NCBI GenBank assembly: GCA_003427395.1 | Contig: BFEA01000414.1 | Span: 1,185,364 to 1,217,350 of the forward strand | Direction: 5' to 3' | Origin: Chara braunii | Lineage: Eukaryota > Streptophyta > Charophyceae > Charales > Characeae | Length of the DNA: 31,987 nt | Shown here: in pieces, positions 1 to 10,649 of the stretch | Layout of the letters: each line of letters opens with the position of its first letter | Position numbering within the stretch: position 1 is the stretch's first letter | The notes under the pieces: generated by a model | Databases searched by the model: none | What the model was told of the DNA's origin: nothing | What the model saw: only the letters and a program-made list of their open reading frames with translations | Program-made: the position numbers and the translations under genes

Positions 1-57
<57 letters not shown>
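1..57. repeat. (GA)n microsatellite
   Basis: The window opens inside an uninterrupted GA dinucleotide run. Shorter interrupted GA runs follow at 69-83. The tract reaches the window edge, so its true length is unknown. Confidence 0.98.
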
Positions 58-59
<2 letters not shown>

Positions 60-1557
60 ACTGCATAAGAGAGAGAGAGAGAAAAGGAGAGAGAGCAAGA
101 AGTCATCTGTTCTGGACTTGGGCGATAGCGGCCATAGACAGCTTGTATACAATTTCAATTTTGTATAGTAATAAAAACTTCGGAGCGGGTCCCTTTGGGA
201 CATCCATTAAATTTTTGATTTTCTTTTTTTTTTTTGGCCTTTGTCGGTTGCTAATATATGTCCAGTCTATGGAGTGGTGGCAAGTTTGGTTAAAAAGGCC
301 TTTGGGCTTTCTTATAAATAACATTAAAAAAGCGCTGAAATTTCGGGTCTCTTTAACCTTCTGTCCCCCCTCCACGACGGACAGAAGTCACAGAACCTCA
401 AGATGGATGTGATCAGTCAGGCGAGTGAAATGGTGCAAGCATTGCCCGATTTACAGACACGTCCGATGCAGACGAAGGGGAACAGGAAGATGAAGGGGAG
501 GAACAGCAGCAGGAGGGGAGGATTAAGGAGTGTCAGGAGAGGGATTGCAGTCGACTGCGGTGGGGAGGGAAGCAGGGCAGTAGATGGTAATTCGGAAGAG
601 GAGGCACGAGCGAGACGGGAGGAAGCGGGGGGAGAGGTGGCAGAGAAGCGCAGGGAGGGAGGTTTGTGTCTGAGGCAAGGGGGGGGGGGGGGGGGGGGGG
701 AGCTAGCAGTCTGATGACACAGCATGTGGGGTCTTCAAGCGCCCGTCCCTATGAATCTGTGTGATCCCAATTCCAGGCAACTGTCCCGGCGCCCCCCAGA
801 AGAACAGGAAGAGCAGATGCAGGGATCCTACCAAAAGCCTGCCACCACTCCAACCTGCTTCAGAGTCCAGCTTACCGTTCGGAGAGAAAAAGAGGTGAAA
901 CAGGAGGTGGAATAATCAGGGAGGGCTGCAGCTCACCTTGCAGGGTACAGCCGTGTCTTTGACACAGGCAGTGGGAGGCAGCAAGGTTCAGGTGATCCTT
1001 CTCCAGAGCGTTTAAATGGCTATACAGCACTGACAGGTGTCGGTCTCTCCGACCAGACAAAAAAGGAGAAGTCATCAGCATGTGGGGCAGATGTCTCAGG
1101 CCAAAAGTCCAACTCATCTCAGCCCCTTCCATACGAGGATAAAGCCTCGCCCACGGAAAATCACAAAAACCGGCAGATACCAAAATAATAGGAGGCCCAT
1201 CCCTAAGCAGTGGGAGGCATTGGATTAAGAAGGGATGGGCGGAAGTTAACCCCCCCCAAAAAAAATGCACAAGTCAAAAGCACAGTCTCACCCCGAAAGG
1301 GAAGCTGGCCTCATTAGCTGAAAAGCAGTACCTTGAACTATATATCCTGATAGAAGTGCGCCCTCAGTCTGCTCGGTCGATCTGGCCTCCATGAAAGGGA
1401 ATTAAGTAGAAAATCACTCTCGCTTAGGAAGATACGCTATGGTTGGAAGACCTATCACAACTGCTGGCAACAAACCCAATAGCAACCGGATCTTGGTCCA
1501 CCTCATTTGCAAAGCGAATAAAGAGACAGCGCAATTCTTGACCTACATAGCAAATAA
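58..1557. other. Unassigned DNA with homopolymer runs
   Basis: I recognise no gene here. A T-run lies near 226-235 and a G-run at about 680-699. Open frames in the stretch are short, low in complexity and have no family motif. The part after about 1420 could be decayed LINE sequence, because a LINE fragment follows on the plus strand, but I see no motif that proves it. Confidence 0.5.
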
Positions 1558-1568
1558 GGAGGCACAAC

Positions 1569-1602
<34 letters not shown>

Positions 1603-1614
1603 AGGGACAACAGT
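1558..1614 (+). mobile_element. Poly(A)-only insertion between 14-bp direct repeats
   Basis: An A-run at 1572-1600 lies between ggaggcacaacagt (1558-1571) and ggagggacaacagt (1601-1614), a 14-bp direct repeat with one mismatch. Target-primed reverse transcription by LINE machinery makes TSDs and often truncates at the 5' end. An insertion holding only the tail is the extreme of that process. A local duplication followed by slippage is the alternative. Confidence 0.6.
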
Positions 1615-1669
1615 AGAAAGGACGAAGAAACACGCAGTTATGAACAACTCGTCTCCAAAAGAGTAGTTG

Positions 1670-2190
1670 CATAACTTCTGGAAAGCAGTCAAAGGGGCGG
1701 GAAGGGGGGGCAGAAAAAGCACGGCAGTTTGGCCTGGCTGCAAGCGCATTGTTGGTCGGTTCCAGGCACAGTCTGGCTGAAGAAAAGGAGTATCGACATT
1801 GCAGTGAGGTGTAAAAGACGGGACAGGGTGGCTGAGAATGCCACGCAACTTTGGTGGGAGTGTCCCACAAATGCATGGCAATTTGGCACTCATGGAAGGG
1901 GCAAGGGGCATTGGAGAAAGAGTAATGGCTGCAAGGGTCAAATGGCGAGAAGCACTGTGCCATGACCGGATTGCTCGGTAAGGGCGCTACGTACCAAACA
2001 GGTGAAGGATACGTGGCGTCTGCTTGTAGGATACCATTAACGATGATTTGTCGATGAATGTGATTTGGAGGGGAAGGAATGCAGTGGTCTTTAGGAAACG
2101 GAGCGATTCCTATGGAGAAGCTGGGCCTGAGATGAAGTTGATGAAGTTCAGAGGGTGCTGTTGACATACTGGAGAAAGAAGAAAAAAAAA
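1670..2190 (+). pseudogene. LINE ORF2 3'-end fragment (zf-RVT region)
   Basis: Plus-strand frames carry a decayed C-terminus of a plant-type LINE ORF2. The piece NFWKAVKG (from about 1672) is followed by a frameshift at the G-run near 1705. The next frame holds SLAWLQAHCW, TVWLKKRSIDIAVRC and ENATQLWWECPTNAW, up to a stop near 1963. These match the zinc-binding region of the longer LINE at 25336-25602 in order and spacing (MWLQSM, TAVWLKARGLSIPDTC, ESASHLWLYCP). The second Cys of the first pair and the His appear to be lost (CKRR, TQLWWEC). A later frame near 2060-2100 gives IWRGRNAVVFRK, like the IWWARNGLLFKG of the longer copy. Stops and frame changes make it a dead fragment. The reverse-transcriptase domain is absent. 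Confidence 0.72.
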
Positions 2191-2630
2191 CTGGGCTCGC
2201 AAGGAAATGTTAAGCCGATCAGGAGGTTTCTGGTACCCTGGACACAGGGATCCCAAACGGTGCTCGCGACGGTGAGAGGAAACGGCACCCTCCCTACCGA
2301 TTGCACCATGGTCAGTGACGTGAAGACCCCCGTGAACTCTTCAGGCGCAAGTGTTTCTCCACAACCCCCTCCCCCCACCTTTTCCCCCTTTCCCCTCTCC
2401 TCGGAGAGCAGGGGAAGTGGAAGCTACAGGGTGTAGCCAAGCCTTCCACCTGCTGTTTTCCCCCCGGATACAGCCATGCGCGTAGGGCAGTTACTTCTGG
2501 TTCTCAGTTCCCTGAATTTGAATTCAGTTGCGGAGGTTAGTTTTCTAAGTCCGAATGCACATTTCGGGTAGGCATTCTCTATTTCTCCAGATAGTCAATC
2601 CCTTTTTTCTCTTTGTTTTTGTTTTGAATT
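2191..2630. other. Unassigned, pyrimidine-rich stretch
   Basis: A C/T-rich segment at about 2360-2405 is the only notable feature. No coding or RNA signal was recognised. Confidence 0.4.
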
Positions 2631-2702
2631 CCCGCTGCCGGGATTTGAACTCAGGCAACCGGATTCAGAGTCCAGTATCCTAACCACTTGATGCTGTAGG
2701 AA
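2631..2702 (-). pseudogene. Degraded tRNA-like sequence (tRNA-Gln-like, CUG)
   Basis: Read on the minus strand this has an A-box-like part (aagtggttaggata), an anticodon stem-loop with loop CTCTGAA (anticodon CTG, Gln) closed by CTGGA/TCCGG, and a B box (gagttcaaatc). The presumed acceptor halves (GTTCCTA and CAGCGGG) do not pair, and the T stem has a mismatch. It is therefore a tRNA pseudogene or the head of a tRNA-derived SINE rather than a working tRNA. An A-rich stretch follows on the minus strand, which favours a retroposed origin. Confidence 0.62.
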
Positions 2703-2827
2703 CAAAACAATGAATGCTATTTGCTCTTAAGATGCTCTTACAGCTACCGTTGATATTCACATGGTAATAGTCGGGTAATTTTCATTGATCTCCAAGGTAA
2801 TTGGAAAACCGATTAAATGACTGAGCG

Positions 2828-2893
2828 GGACGCTGGGCGCTGGGCCCGTTTTCCAGCATCAGCCGCATTTGGGTGATGGGCCTAGTGCGGCTA
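2828..2893 (+). mobile_element. LINE 3'-tail fragment with conserved hairpin
   Basis: This segment resembles the 3' end of the LINE at 22880-26080: a GGGACGCTGG start, a hairpin (gctggg, loop cccgtt, then ttccagc at 2839-2857), and then a GGGTGATGGGCC motif. It has no coding part and no clear poly(A), so it is an isolated 3' remnant. Confidence 0.6.
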
Positions 2894-3570
2894 GAATTGT
2901 CAGGTCCCCGGTCTTGGTTCCAGTTACGCTAAAAAGAAAAGGAAAAAGGGCATAAACCTCGTGGGTAGCGAGGGGTGGCTCAATAAGGAGTGCACTCGGT
3001 CGGTTTATGGTCGAGGCCTGCATGGATTGAATATAGGTGAGCATGCATGCACCAGTTGTTGATTTTGTTGTTCTTGATGAAATATTGGGACATACTGGGA
3101 CTCTAGGCCCCCATTACCAGCAGGTGCAGCTCTCCACCAATAGACAGGAGCTTCTGGCACTGGAAGAGTACACTTACTACCCCAGTGGGGATTCCCGTGG
3201 GGCAATAGGCTGCTACAATCAAGCAGAGCTTGAAAATTTGAAAATTTAACCGAAGGAAAAGAACAAACCATGGGGCTTTCCCGGAGCAAATTGCTGCTCT
3301 GGTTCGCGTTTCAAATTTAAACCAGCAGTACGTTTCCCAGCCAGCCAGTTACTCCGACACGGCTGTTTTGTTTGCAAGCCGTGCCCTTTGGGGCTCGGCC
3401 TGCAGAATTGACACTGATGTGCATGCCAGCGAAAGAAAGAAAACTTGTGGCCATGCCAAAACAAAAAACAAAACAAAAAGAGCATGTGCCCGGCACTGCC
3501 CCGGTTCAGCAAAACTTCCCGTGCAGCAAAAATCAGCCTCAGGAAGAACCGGTGTTTTTTTTTTATTATA
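2894..3570. other. Unassigned DNA
   Basis: No gene, RNA or repeat unit was recognised. Open frames on both strands are short and overlap each other, as expected by chance at this base composition. Confidence 0.4.
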
Positions 3571-3684
3571 TATCGTCACAAACAGAACTGCCCGGTCAAA
3601 CCGTAGGCAGAGAGAGAGAAGAGGACAACAAACGAGGGGCTGTGACAAACTGTTTCGTCGGAGTTTCACCGACTCATCAGGAGG
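3571..3684 (-). ncRNA. Hammerhead-type ribozyme repeat, copy 1 (best core)
   Basis: The sense strand is minus. In order it shows the core CUGAUGA (plus-strand 3674-3680), stem II GUCGG/CCGAC closed over loop UGAAACU, then GAAA plus C (3652-3656), then a short helix III (ACA, loop GUU, UGU) ending in GUC (3644-3646). Cleavage would fall after that C. About 75 nt of conserved sequence follow, including a CU-rich run and GCCUACGG, ending at GUGACGAUAUA. All core residues of the hammerhead family are present. What I cannot find is a good local helix I: the bases before CUGAUGA (CCUC) do not pair with those after GUC (ACAGCC). Activity is therefore unproven. The repeat recurs at 12553, 13914 and 14661, with a diverged copy at 15668. 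Confidence 0.66.
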
Positions 3685-5538
3685 TACATAAAGGATTTTT
3701 CCTAACTGAAGGTGCGATGATACTCCCAGAGGCTATTGGTGGGGAGCTTCACCTGCTGGAAAACGGGTCCAGCGGTGTCTGCTCTTATCAGCACCCCTAG
3801 CACTTCCCGGAAAATTCCAGGACCTCCCTCCCCTCAGTTGCAGAATGTAGGGGAGGTTCTAGGAGGCATCAGAAGTGGAAGACGCGGTCTTGCCGTCTGC
3901 CCCGGAACACAAAGCACGTGAAAGTGCCTATGGTACCAGTTCATATTTGGTTACCTGAAGCTCATGTAGAAGCACCCACCGCTGGATCTGTTATCTTAGT
4001 GGGACCCTAGTGGACAACGAGGATATGTGTAGCATGCTGAGGCCGCTCCACGGGCCCTGTTTTCGGGCCCGACAGTTGTTCCAGGCCACCACGCCGCGCA
4101 CCCATTTTTGATGAGCGACATGTGACGCCCTAACCTCACGCCCAGCGCGACTTCCTGATCGGAGTGGGATGGGGGCCCGAAAGCGCAAAAAGGGGGTGTG
4201 CCAAGGATTTTAGGGAAGTGGGGGCGGAGTCCCAGGTTGGAACTGAGATCTCCGGTGGCAAGTTTAGGGACAACGGTGCAAGATGGTAAGCGAAGATTGT
4301 ATCCGGCATTTCAGCCTTCGGGGATGGGGTTATGGTCTCTGCCACTTGCGTCGCCGCGGCCGGTTCCTTATCTGGTGGTCCGGTGGGACACCATGGCTGT
4401 CGCGCTGGGCGAACAGTTGTCAGCGCCGCTCGTAACAAGCTTCGGAATCCGATGGGGCTGGCCGCAAGCGGAGGTTGTGTAATCGCTGCTCGGCTTCGGT
4501 TCGGGTTCGTCGGATAAATCCCGAAGCCCGGTACGCCTGGTACCGCTGGCACTCTTCGCATGATGGGCCGGGCCAATAGCGAGCTATGGAATTCCATGGT
4601 ACCACTGTGAACTGGTGATAGGGAAGGAGGAGATGGAAGGGAGGGAAACTGGTATTAATAACGGTGAAGCCCGGAGATATGTAATATTGAGTGTTGTCAA
4701 TGTCTGAATAGTCTGGGCCCCTAGGATCGTTGGTTATGGCCCAGTGGAAATCCCCCACGCACAGTCGGTCATTCTCCATCAGGCAGGGGAATCCGGGTTT
4801 CTCAAGTTTCCCCATCGTCTAAGATGCTCACCTTCCCAGTACTCGCGATACTCCTGATCCCTCAGGCTCTCACGATCGGTGATCCAAAAGGGAATTTCTA
4901 CAGTCATATCCGGCTAGGGAATTCGGTTTCCCGCATCCTTATGATAAGTTCAAGGTCGACTTGTGCAGACGCGCGCGTACGCTGCGACTCGGTTTTCTTG
5001 AGATCGCGGTCGTACGTGAGCGTGCACATGAGCGAAAGCGGATCGGTCCTTGGTTCAGTGTACCGATTGCATTCGTCCTGCATGCAACTATCCTACTCAT
5101 GCTATATTGAGTGAGATCAAGACATTACATTCATACCCATGCTATTCATGTGACGAAAAGGAGAGAAAAGGGAAAAGGACAATCAACTCCTCACATCATT
5201 CTTGGTGATCTGATGACGATCGACGACTAACGATTAAACCCCAACATCCGTAGCGAGTGCTTCCAATCAGATCAGAGAGTATTGCTCATGCAGATGGATA
5301 ATAAAAGGTGACAAAATTTGAATTAAACAGGCATCGCAAAACAAGATTGGAAATCCGAAAAGATCCCTAACGGAAAAGAGTTCACATACATTCCATGCAT
5401 ACACACGAGGCAAAAACGACAAAGAAAGTCCGAGACGATTTACAAGGAAAAGTCTAAAGCCGCAACAAATTCGGCCATAGTAGGAATCAAAATTATACAA
5501 ATATGCGAAAGAAGGGACCTCATCCCGGACACACAACT

Positions 5539-5540
<2 letters not shown>
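3685..5540. other. Unassigned DNA
   Basis: I see no recognisable gene. A 131-residue minus-strand open frame at 4420-4815 contains WPGPSCEECQRY, which faintly recalls the zinc-binding end of Ty3-type integrases, but the rest does not fit. Frames opposite it are equally long. I do not call a gene. Confidence 0.4.

Positions 5541-5622
<82 letters not shown>
5541..5622. repeat. (TC)n microsatellite
   Basis: An uninterrupted run of about 41 TC units. It produces a long poly(Leu-Ser) frame that is not a protein. Confidence 0.98.
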
Positions 5623-5626
<4 letters not shown>

Positions 5627-7433
5627 CTCTACACCCCCGATACGGGCAGTCCATCGTCGCGTGTCAACACAGAGTTGTCACCCCGCCTGGTTCGTGCATG
5701 CAAGCCAGGTTCGCCCATGCGCCACAGTCCGTCGCGGCCCGCATGTCAACCCCACATACCCGACACCCGCTCGTCGGATCGCCCAACTCCCTCGTTGACT
5801 CACCTCTCAGGCTGACTCGTTAGCCGACCCTCACTGATCGTGCTACCTCATACTCGTTAGCCGCCCCGCACTGATCGTGCTAACTCCAAGATCCATAGAG
5901 CAAACTAATCGCGCTTGCAAAATTTATAGCATGCATGCCCGCACGAAAGGCACGGGATTAAGCCCAAGTGGTCAGGAGGAGAAGAGAGGAAGTGCCTACG
6001 TCTGCACGGCCAGGCCGCGGCGTGGGGGTCGTAGCCACACTCCACACATCGATCTGGTCATGCAGGCGTTCAAGCCAATTAGAACAGAGTATGCAAGGCG
6101 AGAAAGAAGGAGAAGGCGGGCAAACACGAGGAAACCAAGAAAGAAGAAAGATAAGTTACAATTGTGCCCACCAAAAACGACAGTTACACAAGATTAAGGG
6201 TGCGATACAATCAGAGCCCAGTTCCTAGTGCCACAAGATGTGCGCGCGTGAGAAGCGTGGTGCAGCAAAATTCAGAGTACCTAAATTCCTAGCTTAAGTC
6301 CTAATTGCAAAAAGGAAATTCCGAAGAGCCCGTGGGGGCTTGACATCAGTTAAAAATTCAAAAACGATATTCCCGCGCGATGATCGCGCCAAAAAATCCT
6401 AGTGCTCACAGCAAAACAAGAAAGAGGCCATGGCAACCATTGTCCATCGCGCTCGCTAAGGCTCGGTTGCCCAATCGTCGGCGCGGGACTTTCCCGACAC
6501 CGACCCGACAGATTCTCACAGAAGACAAAAAGAATGAGGGTATCCATGCAACTTAGCCCGACCAACCCGTTTTCTCCGCAGCTCACCCATTCCCCAAGGC
6601 AGCTTCGCGCAGAAAGTCGCGCGACTACAGAAAATGGTTCGTCACAACCTGGAGGCCCATGGCCATGTTTCCAGGCCAGGCACACATTTGGTTCAACGTG
6701 TGCTCTCCTTTATTCAGCATTTATTATTTTTGCTGGGTTTTGTCTGGACTATTTTTTGACTGTTTCAGATATGTCGGTTCGGACTTTTCCTTTTGTCCGA
6801 AGAGGCAGATGCCTGTTCAGACCAGGGGATTTCAGTTTCGGCCATTGTAGGCCAGGTTCAGATTTGTCCGTATGTGGGGCTGGACCAGGCATTCGTCTGT
6901 TTGTGCTTGGCCCAGTCCTCAGGACCCTGCTGCATCAACAGGATTGCCTGGACGTCCGGTAGGGACCCAGAAGGCCATTTTCGATCGGACATCAGATCCG
7001 ACGGCCCTGATCACAGACCGAGGACTGCTCAGCCAGGCCCAGCTTTATATAACTGGGCCAGTCCTTCACTTTGAGGACATTCCGGCTGAGGCGTCAATTG
7101 GGCGTCACGCTGCTTGAGCAGCTCCAGTTTGGGGAGAGCTGCGATAGAGCAGCGTTAGAGGAGTAGGCTGGAGTGGAGAGATTGGCGGAGGCCACATCCA
7201 CGAGGGATAGAGACACTTACCTGGGCACCATAGCTGGGACTTCAATACCGGCCATGGGACCGGCTTTCAGCAGCGATCTGCATCGGGAGTCGTCACCTTC
7301 GCTGGTCAGTATTTGTGGCATCATCATCAGGATCGCGTGAGAGAAGAGAGTCCTTCTTCTCCTCCTTCTCCTGACCTTTCTCCGCTCCTCCATAGGCACT
7401 ATTCTTCTTCTCCTCCTCCTTTTCTTCTTCCTC

Positions 7434-7436
<3 letters not shown>
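5623..7436. other. Unassigned DNA with one TATA-like hairpin
   Basis: No gene was recognised. At 7042-7052 a TATA-like string (ctttatataac) sits inside a hairpin with 7-bp arms (ggcccag/ctgggcc). This could be a promoter of an unrecognised element, but nothing downstream supports a transcript. Confidence 0.35.

Positions 7437-7491
<55 letters not shown>
7437..7491. repeat. (AG)n microsatellite
   Basis: A pure AG run preceded by a CTT/TCC-rich pyrimidine stretch (about 7345-7436). Confidence 0.97.
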
Positions 7492-7494
<3 letters not shown>

Positions 7495-8683
7495 CAGGCA
7501 GTGACGATTTCGGGCCTATGAGAGCCCAGGATCTGATTCAACATTTTTGAGGACAGACATTGGCTGGACATTTGACGGGGAGACATTTTTTTTGGACGGC
7601 TACGAGTTCTACTCTTGTCCTCGCTCCCCTCTCCACCTTCGTCTCTCTCCTCCTCCTCCATCATCCGTGGTCTCTTCCCCATGCGTGTGCGCGAGGAGGG
7701 ACCTTTCTTCCGTGTATGATGCCCCCTGTGTGACGTGCCTGATGATGATTGTGTGAGCCAAGTCTGGATCTGATGTGTCAGGTCAAATCTTTGAGTCTTC
7801 CGCTGCGCTACATTGCATTATCTCGTTTTGTTTCGAGTCCTGTTCATCGCACTGGCCCTCCTTGGACATCTGCACCCCTCATCTTCAGATGAGCATGCAT
7901 CAATATGTGAGGACCATAATTCCTCGAGTCAGTGCTTCCAATTCATCTGGGCAAGTATTTAGGGTTACTATACAGATGGGGGCGTCTTTAAGATTACCAT
8001 ACAGAATACCACCCTGATGGTTGCCTGGGTGGGAGTGCCTTTTCCATTCGGTGATTTTTGTCAGTCTTCTGCAGTGTGGAAGTGCCAACACCATGGCCTT
8101 TCCCCGAACACAATGCACCCTCATATAGTCACAACTCACCCTCATCATGGGTGTATACTACCATAGGGGGGTATGAGCAGCTGCTTCCTGGTGGCCCTGC
8201 AGAATCTCCAAGAGCATACTGCGGCTGCCTTCTTCCCCCAAACACAACGCATGCTCATTTTGGCTGCACTTGACCGGAATGATAGCTTGGATACATACAT
8301 TTGTTATCAGGGTGCGTTGTCTTTGGGGGAGGAAGGTAGGACTCTTTCCACTGAGCTCTGGTGGTAAGCCCCAGTAGCGGTTTTCTTGGTCCTCCTTTTG
8401 AATATATTTTTAAACGGGCCAGAGTGTGGACTAGTCCTGGGACTTGGGCCACATGACATTAAATTAGTTTTTCAAACAAACAAGCAAACAAACAAATAAG
8501 AACCTGATGACGTGATGGCACGCTGACAAATCTGCTCAGCGCCATGTGCCTGTCCATCTGTCAAGCTTTTTTTCTTTTTTTCAACCAATTTCATTTCGTA
8601 ATCAGTACACATATCTGAACGTCAAGGAAGAACTTCTGAAAAGGGGAAGAAGGGGGGGGGGGAGGGGGGGGAGGGGAGGGAGG
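7492..8683. other. Unassigned DNA ending in a G-rich run
   Basis: No gene was recognised. An (AAAC)n-like patch lies at about 8475-8500 and a G-rich run at about 8651-8682, immediately upstream of the SINE-like unit. Confidence 0.4.
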
Positions 8684-8862
8684 ACTGGCCTAGCTCAGTT
8701 GGTACACCACTGAACAGTCGAAATAGAGACCTGAGTTCGAACGCCAGTGGAAGAAGATAAATATAAATACTGAAATTCTGAATTACCTAGGGCCGGTCAG
8801 TTAAAAAACAACGATATCGCAAGGCCGCAGCAGTCTTTTTTCTTTAAGGGAAAAAAAAAAAG
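8684..8862 (+). mobile_element. tRNA-derived SINE-like unit
   Basis: A tRNA-like head at 8684-8748 has acceptor halves ACTGGC/GCCAGT that pair, an A box (tagctcagttgg, from 8691) and a B box (gagttcgaacg, 8733-8743). The D and anticodon arms do not fold well, so it is not a working tRNA. About 100 bp of unrelated body follow, ending in an A-run at 8851-8861. A tRNA head, a body and an A-tail form the usual SINE layout. I did not find a clear TSD. Confidence 0.62.
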
Positions 8863-9040
8863 AGCATCACGCTGGCCCCTTGACCTATCTATGCTGTTAG
8901 GGGGTTCACCCGGACCAGAGACTTTTTGAACGAATCAGGCTGCAATCATGGTCAGATGCATTTCCCAAATCCCCCGTGCTGGTATGTTCTTCTGCAATAT
9001 CAAGAAGATTTAGAAGAGCACAATTGGACAAGCAAGTGCA

Positions 9041-9770
9041 GGCATTGAAAACACAAAAGGGAAAATTGCATCTGTACCCCACTTAAAGATGGGAATACAT
9101 ACCCAGTCCCCGCACCCAACTTGCATCTATATCCAACCCCCAACTTTTCCGGCATTGAAAACACAAAAGGGAAAATTGCATCTGTACCCCACTTAAAGAT
9201 GGGAGTACCGGCTGTACCCAGTCCCCGCACCCAACTTGCATCTATATCCAGCCCCCGTTCAACTTTTAGTACCCGACTTTTCCCCTGTGCAAAATTGTTG
9301 GCATAACCTGTCCCAAAGGCCCTCAGTTTCGGGCAACGAAATTATACCCATGCCCAGAAACGGGCTGGCAAAATTGCGGGTGTATCCACAGCCAGGGGCT
9401 GGCCTTGGATGGCAAACCACAAAATTATGCTCAGGCCCACCACGTGGACCGTTGTGGCCCAGCGGCTGCTGGGTATGAGCATAATTTCAGCCATCCGGTA
9501 CTAGGGTAGACGAACAATTTGGCCAGTCCACCTCAGTCCCGGGTATGCCCATAATTTTGCCTAGTATATCCATAATTTGTACATTCAGGTAGTTGGTTAT
9601 AACTGCAATTTTGCAGTACCAACCTGGGTCCACCTCAGTCCTGGGCATGCAAATAATTTCCACCCACAGTTTGCCGGGTATAGGTGCAAGTTGGCACTGC
9701 GACTGAGTATAGCGGCTATTCCCATCTTTAAGCGGGGTACATATGCAATTTTTCCAAAAAAACAAAAAAA
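9041..9770. mobile_element. Foldback element with long inverted ends
   Basis: The left arm (about 9056-9136) reappears in reverse complement at about 9672-9757. Both contain the signatures of AAAATTGCAT, TACCCC, CTTAAAGATGGGA and CAACTTGCA. The left arm is also tandemly duplicated with a 110-bp period (unit starts at 9041 and 9151). The interior has recurring AATTTTGC and GTCCACCTCAGTC patches. No transposase is encoded, so it is a non-autonomous foldback/MITE-like element. Confidence 0.65.
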
Positions 9771-9844
9771 AAACAGACAACCAAGTGCAGGAATATTCAA
9801 CCCTTGTGAGGATCCACAAAAATTAAGACGACATCACACAAGGG

Positions 9845-10216
9845 AATTTTTTTTGAAATGCCCCTCCGACTTCCATTTATTTGCGGTATGCGCCTCTGAC
9901 GGCCGACTCACCCTCTCGCGCCCCTCTGAAAACTACTGAAGTTTCCAAAAAAACCCTGGTGTCATTTGGGCCTGAAATATGTTCAATATGCCCCTACCGG
10001 CACCGGTTCCAAATTTCCAGTATGCCCCGGTAGCTCCCCTCCTAGGGTCAGGGGACGAGTGCCACCAACGGCCACAGGGGCATGCTGGAAAGTTGCACCC
10101 CTCACTGACAGGGGCCTGCAGGAAACTTTGAAGGCCCCAGGGGCACGACAGGGTAAGCCGACCATCGGAGGGGCACACTGCAAATAAATGCAAGCTGGAG
10201 AGGCATTTCAAATTTC
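9845..10216. mobile_element. Foldback element, about 370 bp
   Basis: The left arm (about 9848-9915) pairs with the right arm (about 10149-10215). Shared pieces include TTGAAATGCC, CATTTATTTGC and a GGCCGAC/GTCGGC-type patch. Inner segments (ctgaagtttcc near 9942 and ggaaactttgaag near 10120) also pair, so nearly the whole unit can fold. It has no coding capacity. Confidence 0.66.
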
Positions 10217-10372
10217 AAGAATAATGTAAAGTAAAACAGGATTTCTTTTGGGGTCAGCCAAAGAAAGGGTCAAGAAAAAAAAAAGAAAAAAAAGTGGGGG
10301 ACTCATTTTGAGTTTCCATTAAAAACAAAGGACATAATTATCAGTATTCTGGGACATCACGGTTGAGACTTG

Positions 10373-10523
10373 GGCCGACGATCCGATTTGACGCATGAAT
10401 GTGGACGTGTTTGCAGATAGGTGCAGAAAGCGGCAGTTGATCTGCTTTTCTGCATCCCTGCACAAAACACATCCAGATTCAGGGGCTTTATTCAATCCTT
10501 TTTGCTAGTGGGACCTCGGCCCT
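10373..10523. mobile_element. MITE family B, copy 1
   Basis: It resembles the elements at 19391 and 19678: an inner GGACGTGTTTG patch, ACTGCTTTTCTG-type centre, then CCAGATTCA, CAATCC and the terminus GCTAGTGGGACCTCGGCCC. The left terminus is eroded (gggccgacgatccgat), so only the right TIR is well kept. Confidence 0.62.
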
Positions 10524-10649
10524 AGGGACCGAACCCACAGTACGAAAACTCCCTCGCCATGCCGACAGAAAAAACAGCAAAAAAAGGAGGTGGTGGTGGT
10601 AAAGGCAATGGTAATCACACAGTATGACAATTCTCAGAGGCTGCCCACA

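Noticed and set aside
4420-4815. Minus-strand frame with WPGPSCEECQRY resembling a Ty3-type integrase zinc-binding end
   Set aside because: Only a few residues fit, the expected His pair upstream is missing, and no other retroelement domain is nearby.
5206-5230. CTGATGA as a further hammerhead core
   Set aside because: No stem II or GAAA follows; the same holds for the CTGATGA at about 8502.
7021-7115. TATA-like string in a hairpin as an LTR promoter
   Set aside because: No LTR partner, primer binding site or coding region was found around it.
8684-8748. Functional tRNA gene
   Set aside because: Acceptor halves pair, but the D and anticodon arms do not; a body and an A-run follow as in a SINE.
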